In this document: one piece after another, positions 1-7,841 of the stretch
How the letters are laid out: the number at the start of each line of letters is the position of its first letter
How positions within the stretch are numbered: position 1 is the stretch's first letter
Source of the DNA: Oliverpabstia intestinalis
Lineage (GTDB): Bacteria; Bacillota; Clostridia; Lachnospirales; Lachnospiraceae
Reading direction: 5' to 3'
Length of the DNA: 64,000 nucleotides
Assembly: GCF_009696065.1 (NCBI RefSeq)
Contig: NZ_VUMS01000013.1
Coordinates: 1-64,000 of the forward strand
The notes under the pieces: model-generated
What the model was told of the DNA's origin: nothing
What the model saw: the letters and a program-made list of their open reading frames with translations, nothing else
Database searches by the model: none
Made by a program: the position numbers and the translations under genes

Positions 1-160
1 TTTCTTGGATGTATGGTTTATAGTTTCTCGTCAACTCTATTATACCATATCCGGTGAGGGGTTATTTGTTTTTTGCAGTTAAAAAATGCCGTATTTATGC
101 GGCTTGTGGCGTTTCGCAAACGACTAATTAAAGAATAATTTAAGGAGTGAAGATAAAAGG
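1..160. other. Intergenic, left edge of window
   Basis: No gene is supported in these 160 bases. The only readable signal is AAGGAG at 142-147, the probable ribosome binding site of the regulator that starts at 161. The stretch is AT-rich like the rest of the island, and the left end of that island lies outside the window. Confidence 0.5.
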
Positions 161-661
161 ATGGAAATGGCTGAAATTGTGATGAACCCTGTCCGACAAA
201 GAATTTTTCAATATTTTTTGCTTCATAAAACCGGCACGGTCAAGGGAATCAGAAAAGCGCTGTCCGATGTTCCCAGTGCAAGCCTGTATCGGCACATAAA
301 GATTCTTACAGATAGTACAATTCTTATGGTTGTGGGTGAAAATCGAATTCGCGGTACTGTTGAAAGCGTTTATCAATTAAATAAGGATGCTATGGAGACA
401 GAAGATGAAACCGGAAATGCGGTACAAATGTCACTGCTCAGTATCTGTGCAACATTTGCGAAGTATTTTTCCAGTGGAAAGGCTGATTCCAAGAAGGATA
501 TGTTACTATTTACAAACTGCACGCTGCTACTGACTGACGAGGAGTTTTCAGGTTTTCTTACGGAAATCAATCAGATTGCGGTCAAGTACATGAAAAAAGA
601 GGCAGTGGAAGGCAGCAAAACACGACAGATTACGCTCATCTCTTCCCCATCGAATGAGTAG
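161..661 (+). CDS. ArsR-like winged helix-turn-helix regulator
   Basis: This 166-residue protein begins with a winged-helix DNA-binding domain of the ArsR/HTH_20 type, seen in NPVRQRIFQYF, the helix pair around IRKALSDVPSASLYRHIKIL, and a wing ending in YQLNK at about residue 73. The rest is helical and may form a dimer or ligand domain; I do not recognise it. Its stop is followed at once by the KTR gene, so the two are probably cotranscribed. AAGGAG lies 13 bases before the first ATG, a rather long spacing; the ATG six bases later is the alternative. The family reading is firm, the target unknown. Confidence 0.75.
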   Translation: MEMAEIVMNPVRQRIFQYFLLHKTGTVKGIRKALSDVPSASLYRHIKILTDSTILMVVGENRIRGTVESVYQLNKDAMETEDETGNAVQMSLLSICATFAKYFSSGKADSKKDMLLFTNCTLLLTDEEFSGFLTEINQIAVKYMKKEAVEGSKTRQITLISSPSNE

Positions 662-670
662 GTGATGATT

Positions 671-859
671 ATGGAAAAGCAAGGGCAATGGCTGCTATGC
701 CCATATTGTCACGGGAAAACCCGTGTGTGGCTGCGAGGAGATACTGTTCTTCGGAATTATCTTCTTTTCTGTCCAAAGTGCAAGCAGGAAACACTCATTG
801 ATTTACGACAATTTCATATAACACTTTTGAAACAGTCAGACGCTAAGACACAGAGCTGA
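671..859 (+). CDS. Cysteine-rich KTR domain protein
   Basis: A small protein of about 62 residues with two CxxC pairs, CPYC and CPKC, spaced like a zinc ribbon, and the K-T-R motif after the first pair. This matches the cysteine-rich KTR proteins that commonly ride in conjugative elements; their function is not established. The GTG at 662 is in frame, but the ATG at 671 gives the usual MEKQGQW start. It follows the regulator with almost no gap. Its 3' end runs into the hairpin at 845-892. Confidence 0.75.
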   Translation: MEKQGQWLLCPYCHGKTRVWLRGDTVLRNYLLFCPKCKQETLIDLRQFHITLLKQSDAKTQS

Positions 860-892
860 ACTTGATGTTAGATCGAGTTCGTTCTGCGTCTT
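845..892 (+). terminator. Hairpin terminator overlapping the KTR gene end
   Basis: AAGACACAGA pairs with TCTGCGTCTT with one mismatch, and an inner pair GAACTTGAT / ATCGAGTTC also forms with one mismatch. A short T run follows. It closes the regulator-KTR pair before the hydrolase gene. Confidence 0.6.
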
Positions 893-912
893 TTTGAAAA
901 GAGGGAACAGAA

Positions 913-1830
913 TTGAAAAAAGAAAATGATATTTTAGAGAAAACATTAGACATTGCGGAGAGCGGATATGATAATGCATATTTATTTTTATTGGATGCCT
1001 ATAAAAAGGATCCTGAAAACTATGGACCGCAAACACTGTATTTCCTGTCCTGTCTGGCAGGCGGGGCAGGTATGCCTGAAAAAGCATTAAAGTGGCTGAA
1101 ATACGCGATTATGGATAAGGGCTGGTGGTATCGCACAGAGATATTGGAAGATGATGATCTGGAACTATTGGAAAATAATTCTGAGTTCATTTCACTAAAA
1201 TCAATTTCTGATGACCGGTATACAGCTGCTGTTGCTAAAACAAAGTCATTGTTCTCATGGAAACAAAAATGTGCTGATAATCTGTTTTTGGCTGTTCATG
1301 GAAATACACAAAACAGTGAAATCGCACGTAAGGATTGGCTGCCGATCATGGAAGATGATAAGCTGTGGCAGATGGAAACCATACAAAGTGCCGAACCGGA
1401 TGGGTACGGAACATATCGCTGGAGTTATGATATGTTTTCCTATACTCCGGTAGCAAATGCAATCGAAAAACTACAAAATATAGATTATCAAAAAATTGTA
1501 TGTGGAGGATTTTCGGCAGGATGTGATATGCTGTTGCGTTCCGTTTGCTTTTCACCAGCCGTTTGCGATATGTTGATTTTGCAGAGTCCGTGGATTCCAG
1601 TTCTACAAGAATATGGACATGATTTGGTTCAAACACTAAGGGAAAAGAATATAAAAATACGAATCTTTTGTGGATCAGATGATGAAGATTGTATGCCCAT
1701 GGCAAAGCGACTATATACTGTGACAAAGCAAGCAGGAATAGATGTAGAATTTTCGGTACAGGAAAACATTCGCCATCAGTTTCCGACAGAGATGTACACA
1801 TTAAAAGAATTATGGAGAAACATACTATGA
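913..1830 (+). CDS. Alpha/beta hydrolase family protein
   Basis: A 305-residue protein. The first roughly 90 residues are helical and TPR-like. The rest looks like an alpha/beta hydrolase: LFLAVHGN suggests the oxyanion strand, CGGFSAGCDM is a GxSxG nucleophile elbow, IRIFCGSDDEDC may carry the acid, and ENIRHQFP the catalytic histidine. The start is a TTG with GAGGGA seven bases upstream; MKKENDILEK is a plausible N-terminus. The substrate cannot be inferred. The stop overlaps the ATG of the CPBP remnant (ATGA), so the two were probably an operon. No damage is visible in this gene. Confidence 0.75.
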   Translation: MKKENDILEKTLDIAESGYDNAYLFLLDAYKKDPENYGPQTLYFLSCLAGGAGMPEKALKWLKYAIMDKGWWYRTEILEDDDLELLENNSEFISLKSISDDRYTAAVAKTKSLFSWKQKCADNLFLAVHGNTQNSEIARKDWLPIMEDDKLWQMETIQSAEPDGYGTYRWSYDMFSYTPVANAIEKLQNIDYQKIVCGGFSAGCDMLLRSVCFSPAVCDMLILQSPWIPVLQEYGHDLVQTLREKNIKIRIFCGSDDEDCMPMAKRLYTVTKQAGIDVEFSVQENIRHQFPTEMYTLKELWRNIL

Positions 1831-1996
1831 AAAAGTCATATGAGAAAAATGAACTGACTTTTGCACTTGTGTGGATCGTGATTTACTGCGTTCTGCAGTC
1901 GCAGTCAACTTTCTGCTGGTAACGATCTTTTATCGCGGCGGCAGCCTGCTATCTTGCATCTTCGACCACGCTGCCATCAACATGCTTGTGCGATGA
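1827..1996 (+). pseudogene. CPBP-family membrane protease remnant, internal deletion
   Basis: The first frame gives MKKSYEKNELTFALVWIVIYC, a typical start of a CPBP (CAAX-like) intramembrane protease with its first membrane helix, then stops at 1920. Another frame, about 1905-1996, gives VAVNFLLVTIFYRGGSLL followed by CIFDHAAIN, which is the characteristic CPBP C-terminal motif (YRGGSLL, then a conserved His-x-x-x-Asn). The whole middle of the gene, including the first catalytic motifs, is missing. I infer a deletion that joined the two ends out of frame. CPBP proteins often serve in bacteriocin self-immunity. Confidence 0.65.
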
Positions 1997-2007
1997 TATT
2001 GTGTTCT

Positions 2008-2382
2008 ATGATAGATGGAATGATATATAAACGTCAGCCAGTTAAAAAGGGAAGTAGGAGAAAAGGCGATAGTAGATTTTTTGAAAAAATAAAAGAAAGT
2101 GGATTAAAGGAAGATCTTTTACAACAAAGTTTTTTCTTACTTCAAATGAATAATCTTATAGCATATTTAACGAAATTGTTTGAAAATGGCAAAGATTTTC
2201 AATTAGATACAAAGGTATTAAACAGAAATTTTTTATTACATGGAATGAGTAAAAAGAATGTTAGTCAAAAAGAATGTAAGCAATTATTTTTGGCGGTTTA
2301 TAATACAAAATTAATTATAGAAGGCGTAAATGGTAGGTTGAAAAAGAAAAATGTTAATATAACTCAAATGCTATCGAATTGA
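2008..2382 (+). pseudogene. Fragment of HEPN-like protein
   Basis: The open frame runs directly out of the CPBP remnant, so its true start is unclear; ATG 2008 is the first sensible one. The C-terminal half is helical and contains LNRNFLLHGM, where R and H are separated by four residues as in the R(x4-6)H signature of HEPN RNases. Upstream residues are basic and low in complexity. I read it as the C-terminal end of a HEPN-type protein, now N-terminally truncated. The motif is short, so a chance match or another family with N-R-x-x-x-x-H-G is possible. Confidence 0.4.
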
Positions 2383-2390
2383 GAATACAT

Positions 2391-2426
2391 AGCCGATTGG
2401 TTCAATATGAGTCAGTCGGCTTTTTT
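2391..2426 (+). repeat. ACATAGCC stem-loop, copy 1 (terminator-like)
   Basis: ACATAGCCGA starts a stem that closes with TCGGCT and a run of six T. TTTTCATGC follows. The same layout, with the shared words ATGGTTC or ATTGGTTC and TTTTCATGC, recurs at 6751-6800. It lies between the HEPN-like fragment and the parA fragment. Confidence 0.6.
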
Positions 2427-2443
2427 CATGCCCATTTTTATAC

Positions 2444-2480
2444 ATAGCCAGTTCTGTAAAAAGAATTGGCTATTATATTT
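2444..2480 (+). repeat. ATAGCCA stem-loop, copy 2
   Basis: ATAGCCAGTTCT pairs imperfectly with AAGAATTGGCTAT and is followed by a T-rich tail. It begins with the same TACATAGCC word as copies 1 and 3. It lies 22 bases before the ATG of the parA fragment, so it is in that gene's leader. Confidence 0.55.
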
Positions 2481-2501
2481 TTCGAGGAAGGAGGAAACCA
2501 C

Positions 2502-2639
2502 ATGACCAAGTGTAAAGTAATCGCCCTTGCAAATCAGAAGGGAGGGACAGCCAAGACCACAACGACATTAAATCTGGGAATTGGTCTTGCACATCAGGGG
2601 CGAAAAGTATTATTGGTCGATCCTGAATATGAAAAATAA
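2502..2639 (+). pseudogene. ParA/Soj-type ATPase, 5' fragment only
   Basis: Forty-five codons starting [15 protein letters not shown], followed by [10 protein letters not shown]: the deviant Walker A motif of ParA/MinD ATPases, here GGTAKTT where GGTGKTT is usual. The reading ends in [10 protein letters not shown] and a stop just where the Walker A' strand should continue into D-x-D-P-Q-G. GGAAGGAGG upstream is a strong binding site, so the peptide may still be made, but it lacks about 80% of the family length. The break is a junction with the RadC fragment downstream. Confidence 0.75.
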
Positions 2640-2952
2640 TGGACAGGTAATCAATATGAATCTGGTCAGTGTTGGAACAATCAATGCATCTTTGGTAATT
2701 CCCAGAGAAGTTTTTAAGAGCAGTATTCTGGCAAATGCTTCTGCAATCATTGGACTTCATAATCATCCCAGTGGCAATGTGAAACCGTCAAAAGAGGATA
2801 TGATTGTTACGAGAGAGCTGCAAAAGTGCGGACAGCTACTGGGAATAGAATTGCTGGATCATATCATTGTCGGTGGAACTAATGGAAAGATGCTCAGCTT
2901 CCGAGAAGAAAAGATGTTGAATGTGACAGGAAGGATGGATTGGGAGAGATAG
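2617..2952 (+). pseudogene. RadC/JAB-domain protein, 3' fragment
   Basis: From about 2617 the frame reads like the second half of a RadC-family protein: [28 protein letters not shown], then the metalloprotease-like JAMM motif HNHPSGNVKPSKED (H-x-H, seven residues, S-x-x-D). The N-terminal helix-hairpin-helix part is absent. The sequence begins exactly where the parA fragment loses sense, so one deletion probably removed the end of parA and the start of radC. In-frame ATGs at 2629 or 2656 could still give a short product. Confidence 0.7.
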
Positions 2953-3183
2953 AAGAAAAAAGAATTAGAAGTTTTTATTTATTGTAATATTTCATGTAGC
3001 GGCATCAGTAAAATAGTGTCGCTACAAAAAGCTGACTTATACATTGATATTATATGCATAACTCAAAATAAAATTGTTAAAAATAGAAAAAGAAACAATA
3101 TATAACGAAAAAATCTCTAAATAAGAAATTTACATTGACTGAGAGAAGAGTAAAACATATAATAAAGGTGGAGGTGTATAAGA
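2953..3183. other. AT-rich intergenic region
   Basis: No coding frame is supported in these 231 bases. Their right end holds the promoter and ribosome binding site of the AbiLi-like gene, listed separately. Confidence 0.5.
3135..3163 (+). promoter_or_regulatory. Sigma-A promoter of the AbiLi-like gene
   Basis: TTGACT at 3135-3140 and a perfect TATAAT at 3158-3163 with 17 bases between. GGTGGAGG follows at 3167, ahead of ATG 3184. The ATPase gene therefore has its own strong-looking promoter. Confidence 0.75.
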
Positions 3184-4620
3184 ATGTTAGTAAAAGTAAG
3201 TGTTGAAAATTTTAAATCTTTTGATAAAGCAGCAGAGCTGACAATGATTTCCTCAAATAAAATACGAACAAATGCAAATCACAGGTTAAAGATAAAAAGT
3301 ACCCAGTTATTAAAATATGCAGTAGTTTATGGAGCAAATGCATCTGGAAAGACCAATCTGGCATTGTTCTTTAAATTTTTTAAAGATAGTGTCTGCAATG
3401 GTATTCCGATAGAAGCTACACAGATGTTTTGTAAGAATCGGCAGGAGAATAAGGAACGAGAAAGTAGTTTTGAAATTCAGATTACTGTAGGTGACAAATT
3501 TTATGCCTATGGTTTTTCTGCAGTTTTAAGCAGACGAAAAGTAACCGGAGAATGGTTATATGAATTATATCAGAATGGTTCAGCAAAATGTCTCTTTGAA
3601 CGAGAAGGAAGCAAACGTCCGGTGTTAAATGATGGCATTACGCTGGCAAATACAGAAAAAAATAAATTTGAAACCTATGCAGATGATTTTGAAGGAAATG
3701 AAACATCTTTGTTCCTGACGGAAATGAATCGTGGGAAAAAATATAGCACACGATCTAAATTATTGTTTTTCCGGGATGTATATGATTGGATTCAGAATCA
3801 TATTTCGATTATCACACCGGATACGCCATTGATTGATTTGGAATATTATTATGATGATAATTCGTTGAAGCTGATTAACAAATTGATCAAAACATTTGAT
3901 ACGGGTATCAGTCAGGTGAAAATTGAAGAAATTACATTGGATGAGTTATCAAATGCATTGCCGAAATCAGTATTTGATAAGATGATGCAGCATGTAAAAA
4001 ATAGAATGGAAGAGCAGGAAGAACCATCATTCAGAATGACGATGAGGTCGAAGGAAACTTTCTTTAATATCGAAGTTGAAGGACATTCTGAACCGAAGGT
4101 CACAACAATCCGGTTGCATCATAATAAGTCATTTTATGAGTTCGGTTTTGATGAAGAGTCTGATGGAACAAGAAGATTATTCGATTTGATGGATATGCTG
4201 TTGAATAAACGAGAAGATGTTCTTTATGTTGTGGATGAATTGGAGAGAAGCTTACATCCGAAATTGACAGAACGATTTTTGCAATTGTTTATGCAGCTAC
4301 ATGATGAGCAGCGTATGCAGCTATTGTTCACTACACATGAATCATCTATTATGGATCAGGCTATTTTTAGAAGGGATGAAATCTGGTTTGTAGAACGTAA
4401 CGCAGAAAATGCAAGCTCTATTTATTCCTTAGATCGTTTCAAGGAGAGGTATGATAAGGTGTTGAGCAAGGCATATCTGGAAGGAAGATATGGTGCGATA
4501 CCGGTATTTTCAACATTCGATTTTGCGCGAGCAACGAGTCAGACGGATGTGCTTGCACAGACACCTGACGACTGCCGCGACAATGCAGAAAGAATTTCTG
4601 CATCGAGAGAGGAGGAGTAG
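3184..4620 (+). CDS. AAA ATPase, AbiLi-like (RloB partner)
   Basis: A 478-residue protein of the SMC/ABC-like ATPase group. MLVKVSVENFKSF is the usual first strand and GANASGKT at residues 50-57 is the Walker A loop. A signature region occurs near EESDGTRRLFDL, a Walker B DELERSLHP, and an H-loop LLFTTHES. The gene is full length. Its stop is two bases from the start of a rloB-like gene, the arrangement of the lactococcal abortive-infection pair AbiLi/AbiLii. In such systems the ATPase presumably senses phage and the RloB partner acts as effector. Since the RloB gene here is broken, the pair is probably inactive. AbiLi is my reading from gene order; related OLD/RloC-like ATPases are the alternative. 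Confidence 0.7.
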   Translation: MLVKVSVENFKSFDKAAELTMISSNKIRTNANHRLKIKSTQLLKYAVVYGANASGKTNLALFFKFFKDSVCNGIPIEATQMFCKNRQENKERESSFEIQITVGDKFYAYGFSAVLSRRKVTGEWLYELYQNGSAKCLFEREGSKRPVLNDGITLANTEKNKFETYADDFEGNETSLFLTEMNRGKKYSTRSKLLFFRDVYDWIQNHISIITPDTPLIDLEYYYDDNSLKLINKLIKTFDTGISQVKIEEITLDELSNALPKSVFDKMMQHVKNRMEEQEEPSFRMTMRSKETFFNIEVEGHSEPKVTTIRLHHNKSFYEFGFDEESDGTRRLFDLMDMLLNKREDVLYVVDELERSLHPKLTERFLQLFMQLHDEQRMQLLFTTHESSIMDQAIFRRDEIWFVERNAENASSIYSLDRFKERYDKVLSKAYLEGRYGAIPVFSTFDFARATSQTDVLAQTPDDCRDNAERISASREEE

Positions 4621-4622
4621 CC

Positions 4623-4982
4623 TTGGCTCCAGTAAGAAGTTATACGAATTGGAATAGCAGAACTACAGATGAAGAAGAATAGATTGAGCCTTATCGTAAG
4701 TACTTTTTCATATGTGAGGGTGCAAATACTGAAACATGGTATTTCAAAAAGTTAATTGATATCCGAAAAGAGTTAAATATTCATCCATTGATCGATATCC
4801 GGTTACTTGAAAAAACAGAGGGAGACAGGGACATTTCATTTCCAAGACGTTTGATTGAATTTGCAGAAAATCAGAAAGAAAATCCGGAAATAGCGTTTGA
4901 TAAAGAACGGGATAAGATGATTGTTGTATTTGATGGAGATATTTTTGAAGAAAAAGTACTTGATTATGATGAACTTCAATGA
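4623..4982 (+). pseudogene. RloB/AbiLii-like gene, nonsense mutation and truncation
   Basis: Read from TTG 4623, the frame gives MAPVRSYTNW and an early TAG at 4680-4682. It then continues in the same frame through KYFFICEGANTETWYF, KLIDIRKELNI, LLEKTEGDRDISFPRRLIEF and DKERDKMIVVFDGDIFEEK, the well-conserved RloB N-terminal half (Toprim-like acidic residues E and D-x-D). It ends at 4982, far short of the usual 200 or more residues. So there are two lesions: one premature stop and a lost C-terminus. A short unrelated open frame (4966-5064) overlaps the end and I could not assign it. Confidence 0.7.
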
Positions 4983-5100
4983 GGATATTCATCAGTGTAA
5001 GGGACAGATTACATGTAATATTGGTCGGATTATTGATGATATTCGGAATGATGATGGAAAATAAGTTGTTAGATGAAAAATAGGGATGGAAAGATACAGT

Positions 5101-6740
5101 ATGAAAGCAGATAATATAAAAAATATAATCAGTGACATAGATCATCTACCGTATAGAGCAATTTTATTTGATGGAACATGGGGAATTGGAAAATCTTATG
5201 CGGTAAATGAGGCATTAGAAGCAAATCCCAATGTTTGTAAAATATCAATGTTGGTTTAAAAGACCCAAAACAAATATATCATGAAGCGTTATTTCAATTG
5301 GCTTTAAAGAATAATATTGGTGGGAAAATAGGTGAAATTGCTAATAATGTTTTAGATGGTCTATCGAAAATTTGGGATAAAGTTGGTCAGGCAAAGGAAG
5401 TAGTACAAAGCATTGCCAATGAAAGAGAATTGTTTTTATTATTGTCAAAAGAGTTTACTTCTGTTCATATTATTGTAATAGATGACTTGGAAAGAATGAG
5501 TGATGACATAAATTTGGAAGATATATTTGGAATTATAGAAGAACTCAAGCAATGTAATTATGTAAAAGTTATTGTGATTGCGAATACAGATGAAATACAA
5601 TCGGACAAAAAAGTTGTATTTGAAAAGTATAATGAAAAGGTCATTGAAAGAATATATCATATTACAGAACGTGCAGAGAAAGTGACATGGAGTAAAATGA
5701 ATATCCATGCAGACTTTGTTGAAAAATTCTTGGAAATCCATAAAGTCAAAAATTTACGGACGCTCGAAAAGGCGCAACGTTTTTTTGAAGATGTAAAATT
5801 GTTTTGTAATAGTGACATGAGTGAGCAATTTAAAGAAGAATTAAGGTTAATATGCTTTGCTGTTGTTGTGGAGAGTATAGAAAACTTGTACTATAAAGAA
5901 ATTGATTCTGATAATATTGATTCTGTAGAAAAAATGACAAATACGATTGGAAATATGCTTCAGCATAGAATTGGCAGATATCTTTATGGAATAAAGTGTA
6001 GTACAAATTTGGTAGAAATGATACTGAAATATTATGAGGAAGGGGTACTAAATGAAGAACAATTGGAGGCTGAATACAAGTTATTTCTTAATTCAGGAGA
6101 TAAGCCTAACTATTATAAGTCAGATGAGGAAATAAGGAGTGTATTACCTATTTTAAGAGAGAAAATGCTTGAAGCAAAGAGTTTAGCAGAATTAAATGAA
6201 TTTGCAGATGCGTATGTTGTTTGGAGTGATGTTTTAGAGGAAAATAATGAAAGTGTTTTATCAGAATATAGAAATATTTTAGAAGAAATGCTGGAAAAAA
6301 CTGTTTTAGATGGGAAAGAGGAAATGCTATCGTATTCATATGATTTGTTTCACATGTCATCGGAAAAGACAAAAAGAATATATCAAGAAGAAAATAAAGA
6401 AATGATGAAATTTTTAATAGAGACATATGTGGGATATTTGAAAAAAACAACTCATGGGAAAAAGGCTTATGAGTATTCATATAAACTTAGAAATAATTTT
6501 GATAGTAGTTATTATCATGATATTATCATATCAGAGATAGACAATTTGTATAATAAAATTTCTTTTCCAGTAGACAATGTGGATGAGGATAGATATCATA
6601 CGTGTTATAATATTATGTATGTTTTGTATCATTCAGATGCTGAAAAATTCTTGCAGTATTGTGAAAAAATAAAAGAAGATTGTGATAATATGTCAAGGCA
6701 TAGAATAGATGTTTTGATTGAGGAGATAGTAAAAAAGTAA
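5101..6740 (+). pseudogene. KAP-like P-loop NTPase with one-base frameshift
   Basis: The true start is ATG 5101, giving MKADNIKNIISDID and a Walker A loop GTWGIGKS at residues 25-32. After KISM the frame stops at 5257-5259; the other frame continues as FGLKDPKQIYHEALFQ and runs to 6740. Adding one T in the TT at 5251-5252 restores a single reading of about 545 residues. Walker B is visible as IIVIDDLERM, which with the GTWGIGKS loop suggests a KAP-type or STAND-type NTPase. The C-terminal 350 residues are helical and unrecognised. Either a real mutation or a sequencing error in the T run explains the break. Such NTPases are frequent in defence islands, so a defence role is a guess from context. 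Confidence 0.65.
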
Positions 6741-6750
6741 AAGTAAATTT

Positions 6751-6800
6751 ACATAGCCAGATGGTTCCAACTCAAGGAATCACCTGGCTATTTTCATGCT
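6751..6800 (+). repeat. ACATAGCC stem-loop, copy 3 (terminator-like)
   Basis: TAGCCAG-A-TGGTTCC pairs with GGAATCA-C-CTGGCTA around the loop AACTCAA, followed by TTTTCATGC. The flanks ACATAGCC and TTTTCATGC match copy 1 at 2389-2431. It closes the KAP-like gene and precedes the Toprim gene. Confidence 0.65.
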
Positions 6801-6852
6801 CGGATATTATCCCCAATAATATCAATCTAAGGCAAGAAAGGAGATGAAAATT

Positions 6853-7767
6853 ATGCCATATATACCACCATCGGTCGTGCGGGAGGTCAAGCGGATGGAT
6901 TTGCTTACGTACTTGAAAAATTATGAAACATACGAATTAGTTCACTTTTCTGGCAACACCTACACTACCAGAACACACGATAGTTTGAAAATATCAAATG
7001 GGAAATGGATGTGGTGGAGTCAGAGAACCGGTGGCAGATCAGCACTGGATTATCTGATCAAAGTAAGAGGATACAGTTTTTTAGAGGCGGTTGAATTGCT
7101 TGCAGAACAGGCAAATATTCAGCCGCCTCTTTTTGTATCTGAGAATGTTCCGATGGAGAAACAGTTACTGTTGCCAAAGAAAAATCAAGATGATCAGAAA
7201 GTGATTGCGTATCTTTCAGGCCGTGGGATTGATAAGGAAATCATTCAGTTTTGTTTAGAGTCTGGAAGAGTTTATGAAAGCGCATTTCATCACAACGCGG
7301 TGTTTGTAGGGATGGATGAGAAAGATAATCCGAAATATGCAGCCATTAGGGGAACCGGAACCAGTTTTATCGGAGAAGCAAATGGAAGTGATAAGAACTA
7401 TTCTTTTTCCATTTTTACAGAGAAACCAAATGATATGATGCATCTGTTTGAGTCAGCCATTGATCTGTTATCTTATGCAACATTGCAGAAATTGGACGGG
7501 AAGGAGTGGAGAAGAGAACATTTATTGTCACTGGCAGGTGTCTATCAGCCAGCAAAAGAAATTGAAAAAAGTAAAGTTCCTGCAGCGTTGGCAAAAGCAC
7601 TAAAAATGCATCCAGAGGTGAAGACAATCGTATTTCATTTGGATAATGACCGTATTGGAAGACTTGCCACAAAAGCAATTTCTACAGTACTTCCAAAGCA
7701 ATATCAGGTAAAAGATGTACCACCAAAACAAGGAAAAGATTACAACAATAACTCTGCATCAAGCTAA
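6853..7767 (+). CDS. DUF3991/Toprim primase-like protein, frameshifted tail
   Basis: A primase-like protein of conjugative elements. The N-terminus resembles the CHC2/DUF3991 zinc-ribbon-like region (SLKISNGKWMWWSQ, TGGRSALDYLIKVRGYSF, EAVELLAEQ). The C-terminal part is a Toprim fold ending in VFHLDNDRIGR and VPPKQGKDYN. ATG 6853 is nine bases after AAAGGAG and is preferred to ATG 6844, which touches it. After GKDYN the frame ends in NNSASS, but a second frame continues YLCIKLNLAITKRE-like residues for about 30 codons to a TAG near 7840. I infer a one-base loss near 7750 that removed the usual tail. It may still be functional. Confidence 0.7.
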   Translation: MPYIPPSVVREVKRMDLLTYLKNYETYELVHFSGNTYTTRTHDSLKISNGKWMWWSQRTGGRSALDYLIKVRGYSFLEAVELLAEQANIQPPLFVSENVPMEKQLLLPKKNQDDQKVIAYLSGRGIDKEIIQFCLESGRVYESAFHHNAVFVGMDEKDNPKYAAIRGTGTSFIGEANGSDKNYSFSIFTEKPNDMMHLFESAIDLLSYATLQKLDGKEWRREHLLSLAGVYQPAKEIEKSKVPAALAKALKMHPEVKTIVFHLDNDRIGRLATKAISTVLPKQYQVKDVPPKQGKDYNNNSASS

Positions 7768-7841
7768 ATCTGGCAATTACAAAGCGAGAAAAAAACACAA
7801 AAAAGAGTATGTCTGGTCATGAAAAATATGAGAGATAGAAG

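Noticed and set aside
4966-5064. Short ORF MMNFNEDIHQCKGQ... after the rloB remnant
   Set aside because: Only 32 codons, no clear ribosome binding site, and no recognisable family; listed inside the rloB entry instead.
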